From an uncultured Lachnospiraceae bacterium (GTDB taxonomy: Bacteria; Bacillota; Clostridia; Lachnospirales; Lachnospiraceae), in assembly GCA_946552115.1 (NCBI GenBank), contig CAMNRH010000001.1, forward strand, positions 1 to 64,000: 64,000 nucleotides of DNA, in the 5' to 3' direction. A program made the position numbers and the translations under genes. Shown in pieces: positions 34,804 through 43,048 of the stretch; position 1 is the first letter of the stretch; each line of letters opens with the position of its first letter. The notes under the pieces are model-generated. The model ran no database searches and was not told where the DNA came from. It saw only the letters and a program-made list of their open reading frames with translations.

Positions 34804-36042
34804 TTACATATACATATTGTGTGTCCCTACATAGCGGATCCCGTTCTCAAATACCCGTTTTCCATCCATCGTTACAAGCTTCACGTCATTCAGACATCTG
34901 ATATCCTCACTGAGATCCCCGCCTACAACAAGAATATCCGCATCCAGCCCCTCCTTGATAAGTCCTCTCTTATCTTCTACGCCGAGCACCTTTGCCGGAT
35001 TTTCTGTCGCAGTCTGAATAGCCTGCACCGGGGAAATCCCATATTCCACCATATACGCAAGCTCTCCTGGAAGCGGCAGGAACGGAGACTGATACATCAC
35101 CATATCCGTTCCCGCAATCACTGTCACTCCGGTATCATAAAATTCCTTAAAATGCTCTCTGTACGCCTGATAGGCCGGCTCAAAATACTGATAATCTTTC
35201 ATTTCCTTCTGCATGACCGGGTCATTTACCGGCGCTCCGGCATGCTTTTCAAGGTTTTCCTTACAAATATCATAAAGCAGCGTGTAGGCCATAATGGTCG
35301 GCGTCCATGCAATCCCTTTTTCCGCCATCTGCTTTGCGTGGTCAGGCGTCATAAAGGTCGCATGCTCAATCGTATCAAAGCCGGCGTCAATGCACATCTG
35401 AATACCCGGGTTCGTCCCCGCATGCACCCCGCATTTAATTCCTCTCCTGTGGCATTCGTCCACCGCCGCGTCAAGCTCCTCCTGCGTAAGCTCCGGAGTA
35501 TGGGAGCGGTGTGTCGTAAGCACCTTGACCCATTCCGCCCCGTCACGGACCTGCCTGCGGATTTCCTTTCTGACCTCCCAGGGGCCGTCCACCTGCTCGA
35601 CCTCCTCCCATGCATGCCCGCCGCTCATACAGATGCCAGTATCTGTATGCGTTATTTTCGGAATAACGACAAATCCCTTTTCCGCGGCCAGCTTCAGATT
35701 CTTACATACGCCGTGGGCCGATGACATATCCCGGACAGAGGTAATCCCCCGTTCGAAAGCTGCCTGTGCGTGCTGCAGCGCATAGAGCATAATAAGCTGC
35801 GGCCCGTAATTAAAGCTGTCAGGCTGGGAATACCAGTAGCCAAGATGGGCATGCATATCACAGAGCCCCGGCAGAATTGTGGCATCCCCATACTCTTTCA
35901 CTTCCTTATCCGGAAACTCTCTTATAAGCTCCTCTTTCACTCCGATTTTTTTAATCCTGCCATCGCTCCCTGTCGCGACGGCTTTATCCGTCAGCACAGT
36001 CTTCCCGTCTCCGGTTACAAGATACCTGGCGCAAATAATCAT
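34804..36042 (-). CDS. Metal-dependent amidohydrolase (prolidase / imidazolonepropionase-like)
   Basis: 412 residues, amidohydrolase superfamily. Metal ligands appear in LPGLCDMHAHLGYW (HxH, about 58-71), the carbamylated-Lys/His region, GVHAGTNPGIQMC, DTIEHATFMTPD and GTDMVMY (Asp, about 300). The N-terminal small beta domain is MIICARYLVTGDG. Homologues include Xaa-Pro and Xaa-Arg dipeptidases and imidazolonepropionase-related enzymes; the substrate cannot be fixed. No signal peptide. It starts 12 bases after the end of the leuA fusion gene and is likely cotranscribed with it, so a role in amino-acid or dipeptide turnover is plausible. Confidence 0.88.
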   Translation of the reverse strand: MIICARYLVTGDGKTVLTDKAVATGSDGRIKKIGVKEELIREFPDKEVKEYGDATILPGLCDMHAHLGYWYSQPDSFNYGPQLIMLYALQHAQAAFERGITSVRDMSSAHGVCKNLKLAAEKGFVVIPKITHTDTGICMSGGHAWEEVEQVDGPWEVRKEIRRQVRDGAEWVKVLTTHRSHTPELTQEELDAAVDECHRRGIKCGVHAGTNPGIQMCIDAGFDTIEHATFMTPDHAKQMAEKGIAWTPTIMAYTLLYDICKENLEKHAGAPVNDPVMQKEMKDYQYFEPAYQAYREHFKEFYDTGVTVIAGTDMVMYQSPFLPLPGELAYMVEYGISPVQAIQTATENPAKVLGVEDKRGLIKEGLDADILVVGGDLSEDIRCLNDVKLVTMDGKRVFENGIRYVGTHNMYM

Positions 36043-36053
36043 CTCGTTTCCCC

Positions 36054-38042
36054 CTACTTCTGATTTCTGAACTGCATCGGCGTCATATCGTAAGCCTTTT
36101 TAAACAGGCGGTTAAAATGCTCCACATTTTGATAACCGACCGTAAGCGCTATATTTTCCACGGTCATACTGCTGCTCTTAAGAAGCGCTCTCGCTTTTTT
36201 CATTCGGATTTTTTTCACAAGATCCCCGAATGTCATTCCGGACTTTTCTCTGATATATTTGGAAATATAGGGCTTTGACAAGAAGAAATGCTCCGCCAGA
36301 TCATCCAGTGTAATATCAATATAATTTGCCTGAATATAATTCATAATTTCAATCATTCTCGCATCCTTGCATCCGTCCGCGCTGCCGATTTCCTCAATCT
36401 TATTGACCGCAACCGTCAGCGCCTCAATCGAAGATTTAATAATATCCGCGTCAATCCCGACGCCCCAGAAAGTCCGGCCCTTGCAGACGATACCTACATA
36501 GGACGCCGCCTTTGCAGACGAACCCTTAGAAAGCGTATGCTCCTCATAATACCGAAGCTCATAGCTGATATTAAAATACTGCTTAATCGCGTTGCTGACC
36601 GCATCCAGACGTCCGTTTCCAATCGCGGTAATCACCCGGCTGTCCCCGCCGTGATTAATCGTCGCCTCCGCGGTAATGCCGTCAATCTGTTTGAAATGAC
36701 ATTCGTCAATATGGAATACCGGCTTAGTATTAATATAATTATCAGAGAAAATCTGATACACCCAATCCGGATTCAGCTCCTTATGGGCCTTATCGGATAC
36801 ATCTTTTACAAGATATCCGACTTCCTCCCTCATCTCCTGCGGAAGATTAATGCCATGGCTCTGCTTTAAAATATAATTTACGCCGCCCTTACCGGACTGG
36901 CTGTTAATGCGGATAACGTCCGAATCATATTTCCGCCCTACATCCTGCGGGTCAATCGGGAGATACGGAACCGTCCATTTATCACAGCTTCTTTCCTCTC
37001 TCCAGTTCATTCCCTTTGCAATCGCGTCCTGATGGGAACCGGAAAATGCGGTAAACACCAAATCGCCGCCATAGGGCTGACGCTCATATACGTGCATTCT
37101 CGTCAAACGCTCATAAGTTTCACGGATTTCCGACATATTGGAGAAATCAAGCCCCGGATCGATCCCGTGGGAATACATATTCATTCCCAACGTAATAATA
37201 TCTACATTTCCGGTACGTTCTCCGTTTCCGAAAAGAGTTCCCTCAATCCGGTCGGCTCCCGCAAGGATACCAAGCTCTGCCGTCGCCACGCCGCAGCCTC
37301 TGTCATTATGCGGATGCAGACAGAGAATGACATTGCCCCGGTAATTCAGATGCTTATGCACATACTCTAACTGAGTTGCAAATACATGCGGCATCGCATT
37401 TTCCACCGTCGTCGGAATATTGATAATTGCCTTGTTATCCGCTGTCGGTTTCCATACGTCAAGCACCGCGTTACATACCTCCACCGCATAGTCAACCTCC
37501 GTTCCCGGAAAGCTTTCCGGACTATACTGGAATGTGAAATTCCCGTCTGTCTCAGACGCAAGTTTAAGCAAAAGCTCTGCACCGTCAACGGCAATCTGCT
37601 TAATCTGCTCCTTACTCTTTTTAAATACCTGCTCACGCTGCGCCACGGAAGTTGAGTTATAAAGGTGGACAACCGCATGGGGGGCGCCTTTCACCGCCTC
37701 AAAGGTTTTCTTAATAATATGCTCTCTCGCCTGTGTCAGCACCTGCACCGTCACATCATCGGGAATCATATCTTTCTCAATCAGCGTCCTCATAAACTGA
37801 TATTCCGTCTCAGACGCCGCCGGAAACCCAACCTCTATCTCTTTAAAGCCAATCTTCACAAGAAGCTGAAAAAATTCCAGCTTCTCCTCAAGGCTCATAG
37901 GCTCAATCAACGCCTGATTCCCGTCCCTTAAATCAACGCTGCACCAGATCGGCGGTTTATCAATATAGTCTTTCTTCACCCAGTCATATGTCGCCTCCGG
38001 CGGCATAAAATAAGCTCTCTCATATTTCTGACAATTTTTCAT
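36054..38042 (-). CDS. leuA: 2-isopropylmalate synthase fused to an AraC-type DNA-binding domain
   Basis: 662 residues from the ATG at 38042 (AGGAGAGGATGGTAGC before it). Residues 1 to about 400 are a LeuA catalytic barrel of the long type with SVDLRDGNQAL (38-45), LCLHPHNDRGCGVA and FGNGERTGNVDI, metal and ketoacid/acetyl-CoA sites intact. About 420-555 is the LeuA dimerisation/allosteric domain (AEATINHGGDSRVITAIGNG, KAASYVGIVCKGRTFWGVG), which binds leucine in known enzymes. About 562-660 is a complete AraC/XylS HTH pair: LDDLAEHFFLSKPYISKYI, then IALTVGYQNVEHFNRLF and a final MTPMQFR. The frame is continuous, with no stop or codon-use change at the junction. Leucine synthesis plus direct DNA binding is inferred. 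Followed by the amidohydrolase gene. No leuBCD is in this window. Confidence 0.95.
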   Translation of the reverse strand: MKNCQKYERAYFMPPEATYDWVKKDYIDKPPIWCSVDLRDGNQALIEPMSLEEKLEFFQLLVKIGFKEIEVGFPAASETEYQFMRTLIEKDMIPDDVTVQVLTQAREHIIKKTFEAVKGAPHAVVHLYNSTSVAQREQVFKKSKEQIKQIAVDGAELLLKLASETDGNFTFQYSPESFPGTEVDYAVEVCNAVLDVWKPTADNKAIINIPTTVENAMPHVFATQLEYVHKHLNYRGNVILCLHPHNDRGCGVATAELGILAGADRIEGTLFGNGERTGNVDIITLGMNMYSHGIDPGLDFSNMSEIRETYERLTRMHVYERQPYGGDLVFTAFSGSHQDAIAKGMNWREERSCDKWTVPYLPIDPQDVGRKYDSDVIRINSQSGKGGVNYILKQSHGINLPQEMREEVGYLVKDVSDKAHKELNPDWVYQIFSDNYINTKPVFHIDECHFKQIDGITAEATINHGGDSRVITAIGNGRLDAVSNAIKQYFNISYELRYYEEHTLSKGSSAKAASYVGIVCKGRTFWGVGIDADIIKSSIEALTVAVNKIEEIGSADGCKDARMIEIMNYIQANYIDITLDDLAEHFFLSKPYISKYIREKSGMTFGDLVKKIRMKKARALLKSSSMTVENIALTVGYQNVEHFNRLFKKAYDMTPMQFRNQK

Positions 38043-38093
38043 GCTACCATCCTCTCCTGTCAAACAAAAAAATTAAATATCATCAAATTTATT

Positions 38094-38108
38094 GTCTTAT
38101 TTTAAGAC
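38094..38108. promoter_or_regulatory. Inverted repeat in the leuA leader
   Basis: GTCTTA-TTT-TAAGAC, a perfect 6-bp inverted repeat with a 3-base spacer, 52-66 bases upstream of the leuA start. Just upstream on the minus strand lies CTACTATAAGTAC, a possible -10 (TACTAT). The repeat is therefore placed near the expected transcription start and is a candidate operator for the fusion protein or another regulator. Confidence 0.4.
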
Positions 38109-38180
38109 TGTACTTATAGTAGCATACAACTTCAGAAAATAAAAGTGGTAAAATTAATCATTTTTATTGATGTTTTTTAA

Positions 38181-39710
38181 TCAATTCGCCTCCAGTGAAC
38201 GCTTCTTTGTTATCGTTACTTTCTCTTCATAGCATTCAAACAACGCGTCCATTTTCTCTTTTTCCATCTTCGGAGTAATGAGGCTTACGGCCGGAACGAT
38301 AATAAGCCCCGCTATCATCGCGATTGCGCCCGCGTTAATCGGAGACGCGATATAGTGCAGGAACATATTGGAAACGGTAATTCCGATTCCGGCTGCAAAG
38401 CTTGCCCATACGGCTGCTTTCGTTACACCCTTCCAGTAAAGCCCGTACATAAACGGAGCCAGAAACGCCCCTGCAAGCGCGCCCCATGAAATCCCCATAA
38501 GCTGTGCGATGAAAGTCGGCGGGTCAAGGGCAATCACCAGTGACAATACAATGAAAAATACAACCAGCGCCTGCATAACCTTTACCTGCTTTTTCTCGCT
38601 CATATCCCGAATGATATTATCTTTCAGGAAATCAAGCGTCAATGTGGAGCTTGACGTAAGAACAAGTGATGCCAGCGTTGACATGGAGGCGGATAATACA
38701 AGCACCACCACAACGCCAATCAAAATATCCGGAAGTGTCGAAAGCATATACGGTACGATTCCGTCAAATGCCATGTTCCCCGCCTCATCATAAAGGGATG
38801 GATTCTCAAACAGTCTTCCGAACCCTCCGAGGAAATAACATCCGCCGGAAATAACAACTGCAAATAAGGTTGAAATCACAGTCCCTGTATTAATGGATTT
38901 TTCATCCTTGATTGCATAGAACTTGCCTACCATCTGCGGAAGCCCCCATGTGCCGAGCGAGGTAAGAATTACAACACCCAGAAGATTTAACGGGTCCGGC
39001 CCGAAAAAGGAGGTAAAGGCTCCCGGCTGTCCCATCGTCACCGGCACATCGCTTGGAATCTCCGCCATTTTTCGGATAGCCTCAATGAATCCGCCCTGCC
39101 CGGAAAGGACCGCGCCGATAACTGCCACAATGCCGCCCAGCATAATAATTCCCTGAATAAAATCGTTAATCGCCGTCGCCATGTATCCGCCCAGAATCAC
39201 ATAAATCGCGGTGAACACCGCCATTCCGATTACGCAGTATGTATAAGGAATGTTAAACGCCATTCCGAAAAGCCTTGATAAGCCGTTATATACCGACGCC
39301 GTATACGGCACAAGGAAAACAAACACAATCGCTGAGGCGGCTATTTTAAGCGCTTTGCTTTCATATCTGGAGCCGAAGAAATCCGGCATTGTTTTTGAAT
39401 TCAGATGCTGCGTCATAACCTTTGTCCGCCGTCCGAGCACTACCCATGCCATCAGACTTCCGATCACCGCGTTTCCGATACCGATCCATGTACTTGCAAG
39501 ACCGTACTTCCATCCGAACTGGCCTGCATATCCGACAAATACAACCGCTGAAAAATAAGAAGTCCCATAAGCAAACGCGGTAAGCCACGGCCCTACCGAA
39601 CGGCCCCCCAGCACATATCCGTCCACACTTGTCGCATGTTTTCTGGAATAAAGCCCTACGGACACCATTACCGCAAAGAATACTACCAGCAAAATCAATT
39701 TGATAATCAT
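38181..39710 (-). CDS. Sodium:solute symporter (SSS family)
   Basis: 509 residues, about thirteen transmembrane helices. Family marks are GLYSRKHATSVDGYVLGGRSVGPWLTAFAYGTSYFSAV in pieces (about 17-55), AVYVILGGYMATAINDFIQG-like segment (about 170-190), and VLSASMSTLASLVLTSSST (about 340-360). Closest in pattern to proline/pantothenate symporters (PutP, PanF); the substrate cannot be told. It sits upstream of leuA on the same strand with its own promoter, and an amino-acid or organic-acid substrate is plausible. Confidence 0.88.
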   Translation of the reverse strand: MIIKLILLVVFFAVMVSVGLYSRKHATSVDGYVLGGRSVGPWLTAFAYGTSYFSAVVFVGYAGQFGWKYGLASTWIGIGNAVIGSLMAWVVLGRRTKVMTQHLNSKTMPDFFGSRYESKALKIAASAIVFVFLVPYTASVYNGLSRLFGMAFNIPYTYCVIGMAVFTAIYVILGGYMATAINDFIQGIIMLGGIVAVIGAVLSGQGGFIEAIRKMAEIPSDVPVTMGQPGAFTSFFGPDPLNLLGVVILTSLGTWGLPQMVGKFYAIKDEKSINTGTVISTLFAVVISGGCYFLGGFGRLFENPSLYDEAGNMAFDGIVPYMLSTLPDILIGVVVVLVLSASMSTLASLVLTSSSTLTLDFLKDNIIRDMSEKKQVKVMQALVVFFIVLSLVIALDPPTFIAQLMGISWGALAGAFLAPFMYGLYWKGVTKAAVWASFAAGIGITVSNMFLHYIASPINAGAIAMIAGLIIVPAVSLITPKMEKEKMDALFECYEEKVTITKKRSLEAN

Positions 39711-39741
39711 AACTGTCCCTCAACTTTCTCATATTCTCTCA

Positions 39742-39778
39742 CTTTAAAACGCTACGCTTTAAACCGTTGCGCTTTAAA
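39742..39778. repeat. Three CTTTAAA repeats at 15-base spacing
   Basis: CTTTAAA occurs at 39742-39748, 39757-39763 and 39772-39778, each 15 bases from the last, with a partly conserved GCG/ACG flank. They fall between the predicted transcription start and the ATG of the sodium:solute symporter. Iterated sites at fixed phase suggest a protein-binding array or an RNA structure in the leader. Confidence 0.5.
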
Positions 39779-39799
39779 GCAATAAAGTAATCTTGGAAC

Positions 39800-39828
39800 A
39801 GAATACCACATGTCGTAAAACATGTCAA
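39800..39828 (-). promoter_or_regulatory. SigA-type promoter for the sodium:solute symporter
   Basis: On the minus strand TTGACA (39828-39823), 17 bases, TATTCT (39805-39800). The spacer contains two ACATGT-like half sites. Transcription would start near 39793, giving an 80-base leader with three repeats. Confidence 0.62.
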
Positions 39829-39861
39829 TACTTAACCGCTGCCTTATTTTTCTTAGCAAAC

Positions 39862-40335
39862 TTACTTCATTCTCTCAACTCTGTCCTGTACGGTCTTATT
39901 AAAATTCTGCACCTTCCGGCTGTAGGTTTCCGTCATATATTTCGAATGAAGCATGAAATCCGCTGTCGCCAGGTTATTGGCAATCGGAATATCATACACC
40001 ACCGCAATGCGGAGAAGCGCTTTCACATCCGGGTCATGAGGCTGCGCTTCTAACGGGTCCCATAAAAAAATCATAAAATCAATCTGTCCTTCGACAATCT
40101 TTGCCCCAATCTGCTGGTCGCCGCCAAGCGGGCCGCTGTTGTAGCCCTTTACCGGAAGCCCGGTCTTCTCCGCAATCAGCCGTGCCGTCGTCCCTGTCCC
40201 GCACAGGAAATGGCTCTTTAATATATCCTTGTTTTTGTCGCACCACTCAACCAGCTCTTTCTTTTTCCCGTCATGGGCAACTAACGCGATATGCTTCGCT
40301 TTTTCAATTTCAAATGTCACATAACTGTCATTCAT
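39862..40335 (-). CDS. mgsA: Methylglyoxal synthase
   Basis: 157 residues, full length. The family core is HIALVAHDGKKKELVEW (about 15-31), CGTGTTARLI (phosphate-binding), NSGPLGGDQQIGAKI (about 66-80, catalytic Asp in GGDQQ) and LWDPLEAQPHDPDVKALLR. It converts dihydroxyacetone phosphate to methylglyoxal, a bypass when phosphosugars accumulate. ATG with TAGGAGGGAAAGAGATT. Last gene of a minus-strand run topB - hexapeptide protein - mgsA. Confidence 0.96.
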   Translation of the reverse strand: MNDSYVTFEIEKAKHIALVAHDGKKKELVEWCDKNKDILKSHFLCGTGTTARLIAEKTGLPVKGYNSGPLGGDQQIGAKIVEGQIDFMIFLWDPLEAQPHDPDVKALLRIAVVYDIPIANNLATADFMLHSKYMTETYSRKVQNFNKTVQDRVERMK

Positions 40336-40349
40336 AATCTCTTTCCCTC

Positions 40350-41021
40350 CTAATCCTCTGTCTTTTCGACAATCTCACCCTGTCTTTTATAAATATGATT
40401 TGCCGGAACAAACCCGCGCACAGAAGACAAGGGATAGATATTCGTATGGCTTCCCACAACACTTCCCGGATTTAATACCGTGCCGCAGCCCACCTCAACT
40501 TCATCTCCCAGCATTGCTCCGAACTTCTTCATCCCTGTCTCAATGTTGCCTTCCGGAGTCTTTACAACAACCAGCTTTTTATCCGATTTTACATTGGAGG
40601 TAATGGAACCTGCACCCATGTGGGCCTTATAGCCTAAAATGGAATCCCCGACATAATTATAGTGGGGAACCTGCACCTTATTAAAAAGGATCACATTTTT
40701 AAGCTCCGTAGAATTCCCTACTACCGCTCCCTCCCCTACTATCGCATTTCCGCGGATAAACGCGCACTGTCTCACCTCGGCATTCCTGCCGATAATAGCC
40801 GGTCCGTTAATATATGCGGACTCGAACACTTTCGCCGATTTTGCAATCCACACATTTTCCCCGCGCTTTTCATATTCCTCCTCCGGAAGCGTCTCACCGA
40901 GCTTTAAAATAAAGCCGCTGATTTTCGGAAGCACCTCCCACGGATAGGTAACTCCCTCAAAAATATCCTTTGCAATCGTTTCGTCCAGAGTATATAACTC
41001 CTGCACTGTTAATTCTTTCAT
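40350..41021 (-). CDS. Left-handed beta-helix (hexapeptide repeat) protein, GlmU-like
   Basis: 223 residues. A helical N-terminal part (about 1-60) is followed by a left-handed parallel beta-helix made of hexapeptide repeats (about 62-205): SAKVFESAYINGPAIIGRNA, IRGNAIVGEGAVVGNSTEL, GAGSITSNV, VEVGCGTVLNPGSVVG. It resembles the acetyltransferase half of GlmU and related UDP-N-acetylglucosamine pyrophosphorylase-like proteins of Clostridia, without the nucleotidyltransferase half. The acceptor is unknown. ATG with CGGAGGTATTTTT. Confidence 0.82.
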   Translation of the reverse strand: MKELTVQELYTLDETIAKDIFEGVTYPWEVLPKISGFILKLGETLPEEEYEKRGENVWIAKSAKVFESAYINGPAIIGRNAEVRQCAFIRGNAIVGEGAVVGNSTELKNVILFNKVQVPHYNYVGDSILGYKAHMGAGSITSNVKSDKKLVVVKTPEGNIETGMKKFGAMLGDEVEVGCGTVLNPGSVVGSHTNIYPLSSVRGFVPANHIYKRQGEIVEKTED

Positions 41022-41041
41022 AAAAATACCTCCGTTATGAT

Positions 41042-43042
41042 TTATTTCGGCCGCCCATTTCCTCCCGTCGGCGTTTTTTTGTAAAATTTCGCCGTCCGGT
41101 CATAGCATGCCTTAAGCTGACACTGATTTGAAAGTCCTTTCACACTCGCCGTCCTGCTCTCAATAAAGCTTCTGAGCTTCCCCATATACTCCTCCGGCGT
41201 AATTTCTCCGTCCGCCACATAGGTAAGTCCCTTCTCCCAGCTCGCAGTAAGCTCCGGATTTAAGAGTGATTTAATGGAATGTTCAACAACGTCATATATC
41301 ATTTCGCCCAGCATGGCAGGCGTAACAATCTGCGTCTTTTTATTTAGCGCAAGATACTGATTGTGAAAAAGCTTTTTTAATATCTCTCCTCTCGTAGCGC
41401 TGGTTCCGATTCCGCTTCCCTTAATCTGTGCCCGCAATTCCTCATCCTCAATCAGCTGTCCGGCATTTTCCATTGCCAGAATGAGAGAGCCGGAATTATA
41501 GCGCTTCGGCGGCGAGGTTTTTCCTTCTTTTATCTCAAGCGATTGAACCGGGAGTACCGTTCCCTTTTTCAATGTCCGAATTTTTTCAAAACATGCACTG
41601 TCCGTTTCTTTGCCGTCTTTCTTTTCCGGCATACCAGACACCTTAAGGTACCCCTCCTCCGCCAATATTTTAAAGCCGGCAAAAAAGGATTCACCCCTGA
41701 TTTTTGTTATAATTGCCACCTTTTGATATACGGCAGGCGGATAGAAAATACTTAAAAATCTCCTTGCAATCACATCATAGACAGACCTCGAGATTCCCGG
41801 CAGGCCGCCCAGCGCATGCAGTCCCTGTCCGGTCGGAATGACCGCGTAATGGTCCGTAATTTGCTTATCATTTACATACCTTGTCCCAGGAAGACCTTTA
41901 TGGCTTCCAAAACCGGCAATTTCTTTCAGATAGGGAACCGCGGGTTCATATTTCATAAGACCGTTTAAGTTTTTATGTATCTCCTTTGCGACCGCTGAGG
42001 ACAGTACTCTGGCGTCCGTTCTCGGATAGGTTACAAGCTTTTTCTCATAAAGCTCCTGCACAATACGGAGCGTTTCATCAGGACTGATTTTAAACCGTTT
42101 TGAGCATTCATTCTGAAGCTCTGCCAGATTGAACAAAAGCGGAGGATTTTTCTTTTCTTTTTTCTTTTCCACAGATTGTACCGTACACTGGACCGGCGTT
42201 TCTGCTTTCAAAAAATGTACCAGCTCTTTCGCCTTTTCTTCCTGCTTAAATCCATTTTCTTTATACAAATCAAAGGCCTCAAACCATCCGGAGCCTTTCA
42301 CTGCCCGCCATTCGCTCTCAAAGGTCTGTCCTTTCTCTCCGGAATGACTCAGAACTCTGTAAAAGGGTGTCTCCACAAACTCCCGGATTTCCCGCTCTCT
42401 CCTGACAACCATTCCAAGTACGCAGGTCATCACGCGTCCTACCGAAATGACAGAATACTTTGTACCTAAATAATTCGAAATGCCGTTCCCGTATTTTAAA
42501 GTCAAAAGCCTGGAAAAATTGATTCCCATCAGATAATCCTCTTTTGCCCTGAGATAAGCGGAAGCCGAAAGATTATCATACTCTTTCAAATCTTTCGCCT
42601 CCCGGATTCCTCTTAAGATCTCTTCCTCCGTCTGAGAATCAATCCATACCCGCTTTCTTTCTTTTCCTTTTACCCCTGCCTGCTGTTCTACAAGCCGATA
42701 AATATATTCACCCTCCCGCCCGGAGTCTGTGCATACATAGATGGTATCTACATCCTTTCTTGTGAGAAGCCCTGCCACAATCCGGTACTGCTTTGCCACA
42801 GCCGGGATAACCTCATACTTGAATTCTCCGGGAATAAACGGAAGCGTCTCAAGACTCCAGCGCTTAAATGATGCGTCATATTCTTCCGGATAGCTCATCG
42901 TTATCAGATGCCCTACACACCACGTTACAATCGAATTCTCCGCCTCCAGATAACCGTCCTGCCTCCTTGTATTCAGCTTCAAAGCTTTCGCAAACTCCTG
43001 CGCCACACTGGGCTTTTCCGCAATATAGAGCGATTTCCCCAT
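41042..43042 (-). CDS. topB: DNA topoisomerase III (type IA)
   Basis: 666 residues, close to the usual size of TopB. A TOPRIM domain begins IAEKPSVAQEFAKAL (about 7-21) and contains CTDSGREGEYIYRL (about 103-116). The active-site tyrosine lies in KLVTYPRTDARVL (about 337). The topo IA core continues with GIGTSATRGEIL near 540. It relaxes negative supercoils and decatenates via single-strand passage. No conjugative or plasmid context surrounds it, so it is probably the chromosomal copy, although TopB is often carried by integrative elements. Confidence 0.94.
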   Translation of the reverse strand: MGKSLYIAEKPSVAQEFAKALKLNTRRQDGYLEAENSIVTWCVGHLITMSYPEEYDASFKRWSLETLPFIPGEFKYEVIPAVAKQYRIVAGLLTRKDVDTIYVCTDSGREGEYIYRLVEQQAGVKGKERKRVWIDSQTEEEILRGIREAKDLKEYDNLSASAYLRAKEDYLMGINFSRLLTLKYGNGISNYLGTKYSVISVGRVMTCVLGMVVRREREIREFVETPFYRVLSHSGEKGQTFESEWRAVKGSGWFEAFDLYKENGFKQEEKAKELVHFLKAETPVQCTVQSVEKKKEKKNPPLLFNLAELQNECSKRFKISPDETLRIVQELYEKKLVTYPRTDARVLSSAVAKEIHKNLNGLMKYEPAVPYLKEIAGFGSHKGLPGTRYVNDKQITDHYAVIPTGQGLHALGGLPGISRSVYDVIARRFLSIFYPPAVYQKVAIITKIRGESFFAGFKILAEEGYLKVSGMPEKKDGKETDSACFEKIRTLKKGTVLPVQSLEIKEGKTSPPKRYNSGSLILAMENAGQLIEDEELRAQIKGSGIGTSATRGEILKKLFHNQYLALNKKTQIVTPAMLGEMIYDVVEHSIKSLLNPELTASWEKGLTYVADGEITPEEYMGKLRSFIESRTASVKGLSNQCQLKACYDRTAKFYKKTPTGGNGRPK

Positions 43043-43048
43043 ATATCT

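Noticed and set aside
34819..35724. Long plus-strand frame (301 residues) opposite the amidohydrolase
   Set aside because: Entirely antisense to a gene with intact metal-binding motifs; His/Arg-rich composition and no domain.
38043..38180. T-box or leucine leader-peptide attenuator upstream of leuA
   Set aside because: The leader is too short, and no T-box sequence, Leu-codon run or terminator/antiterminator pair is visible.
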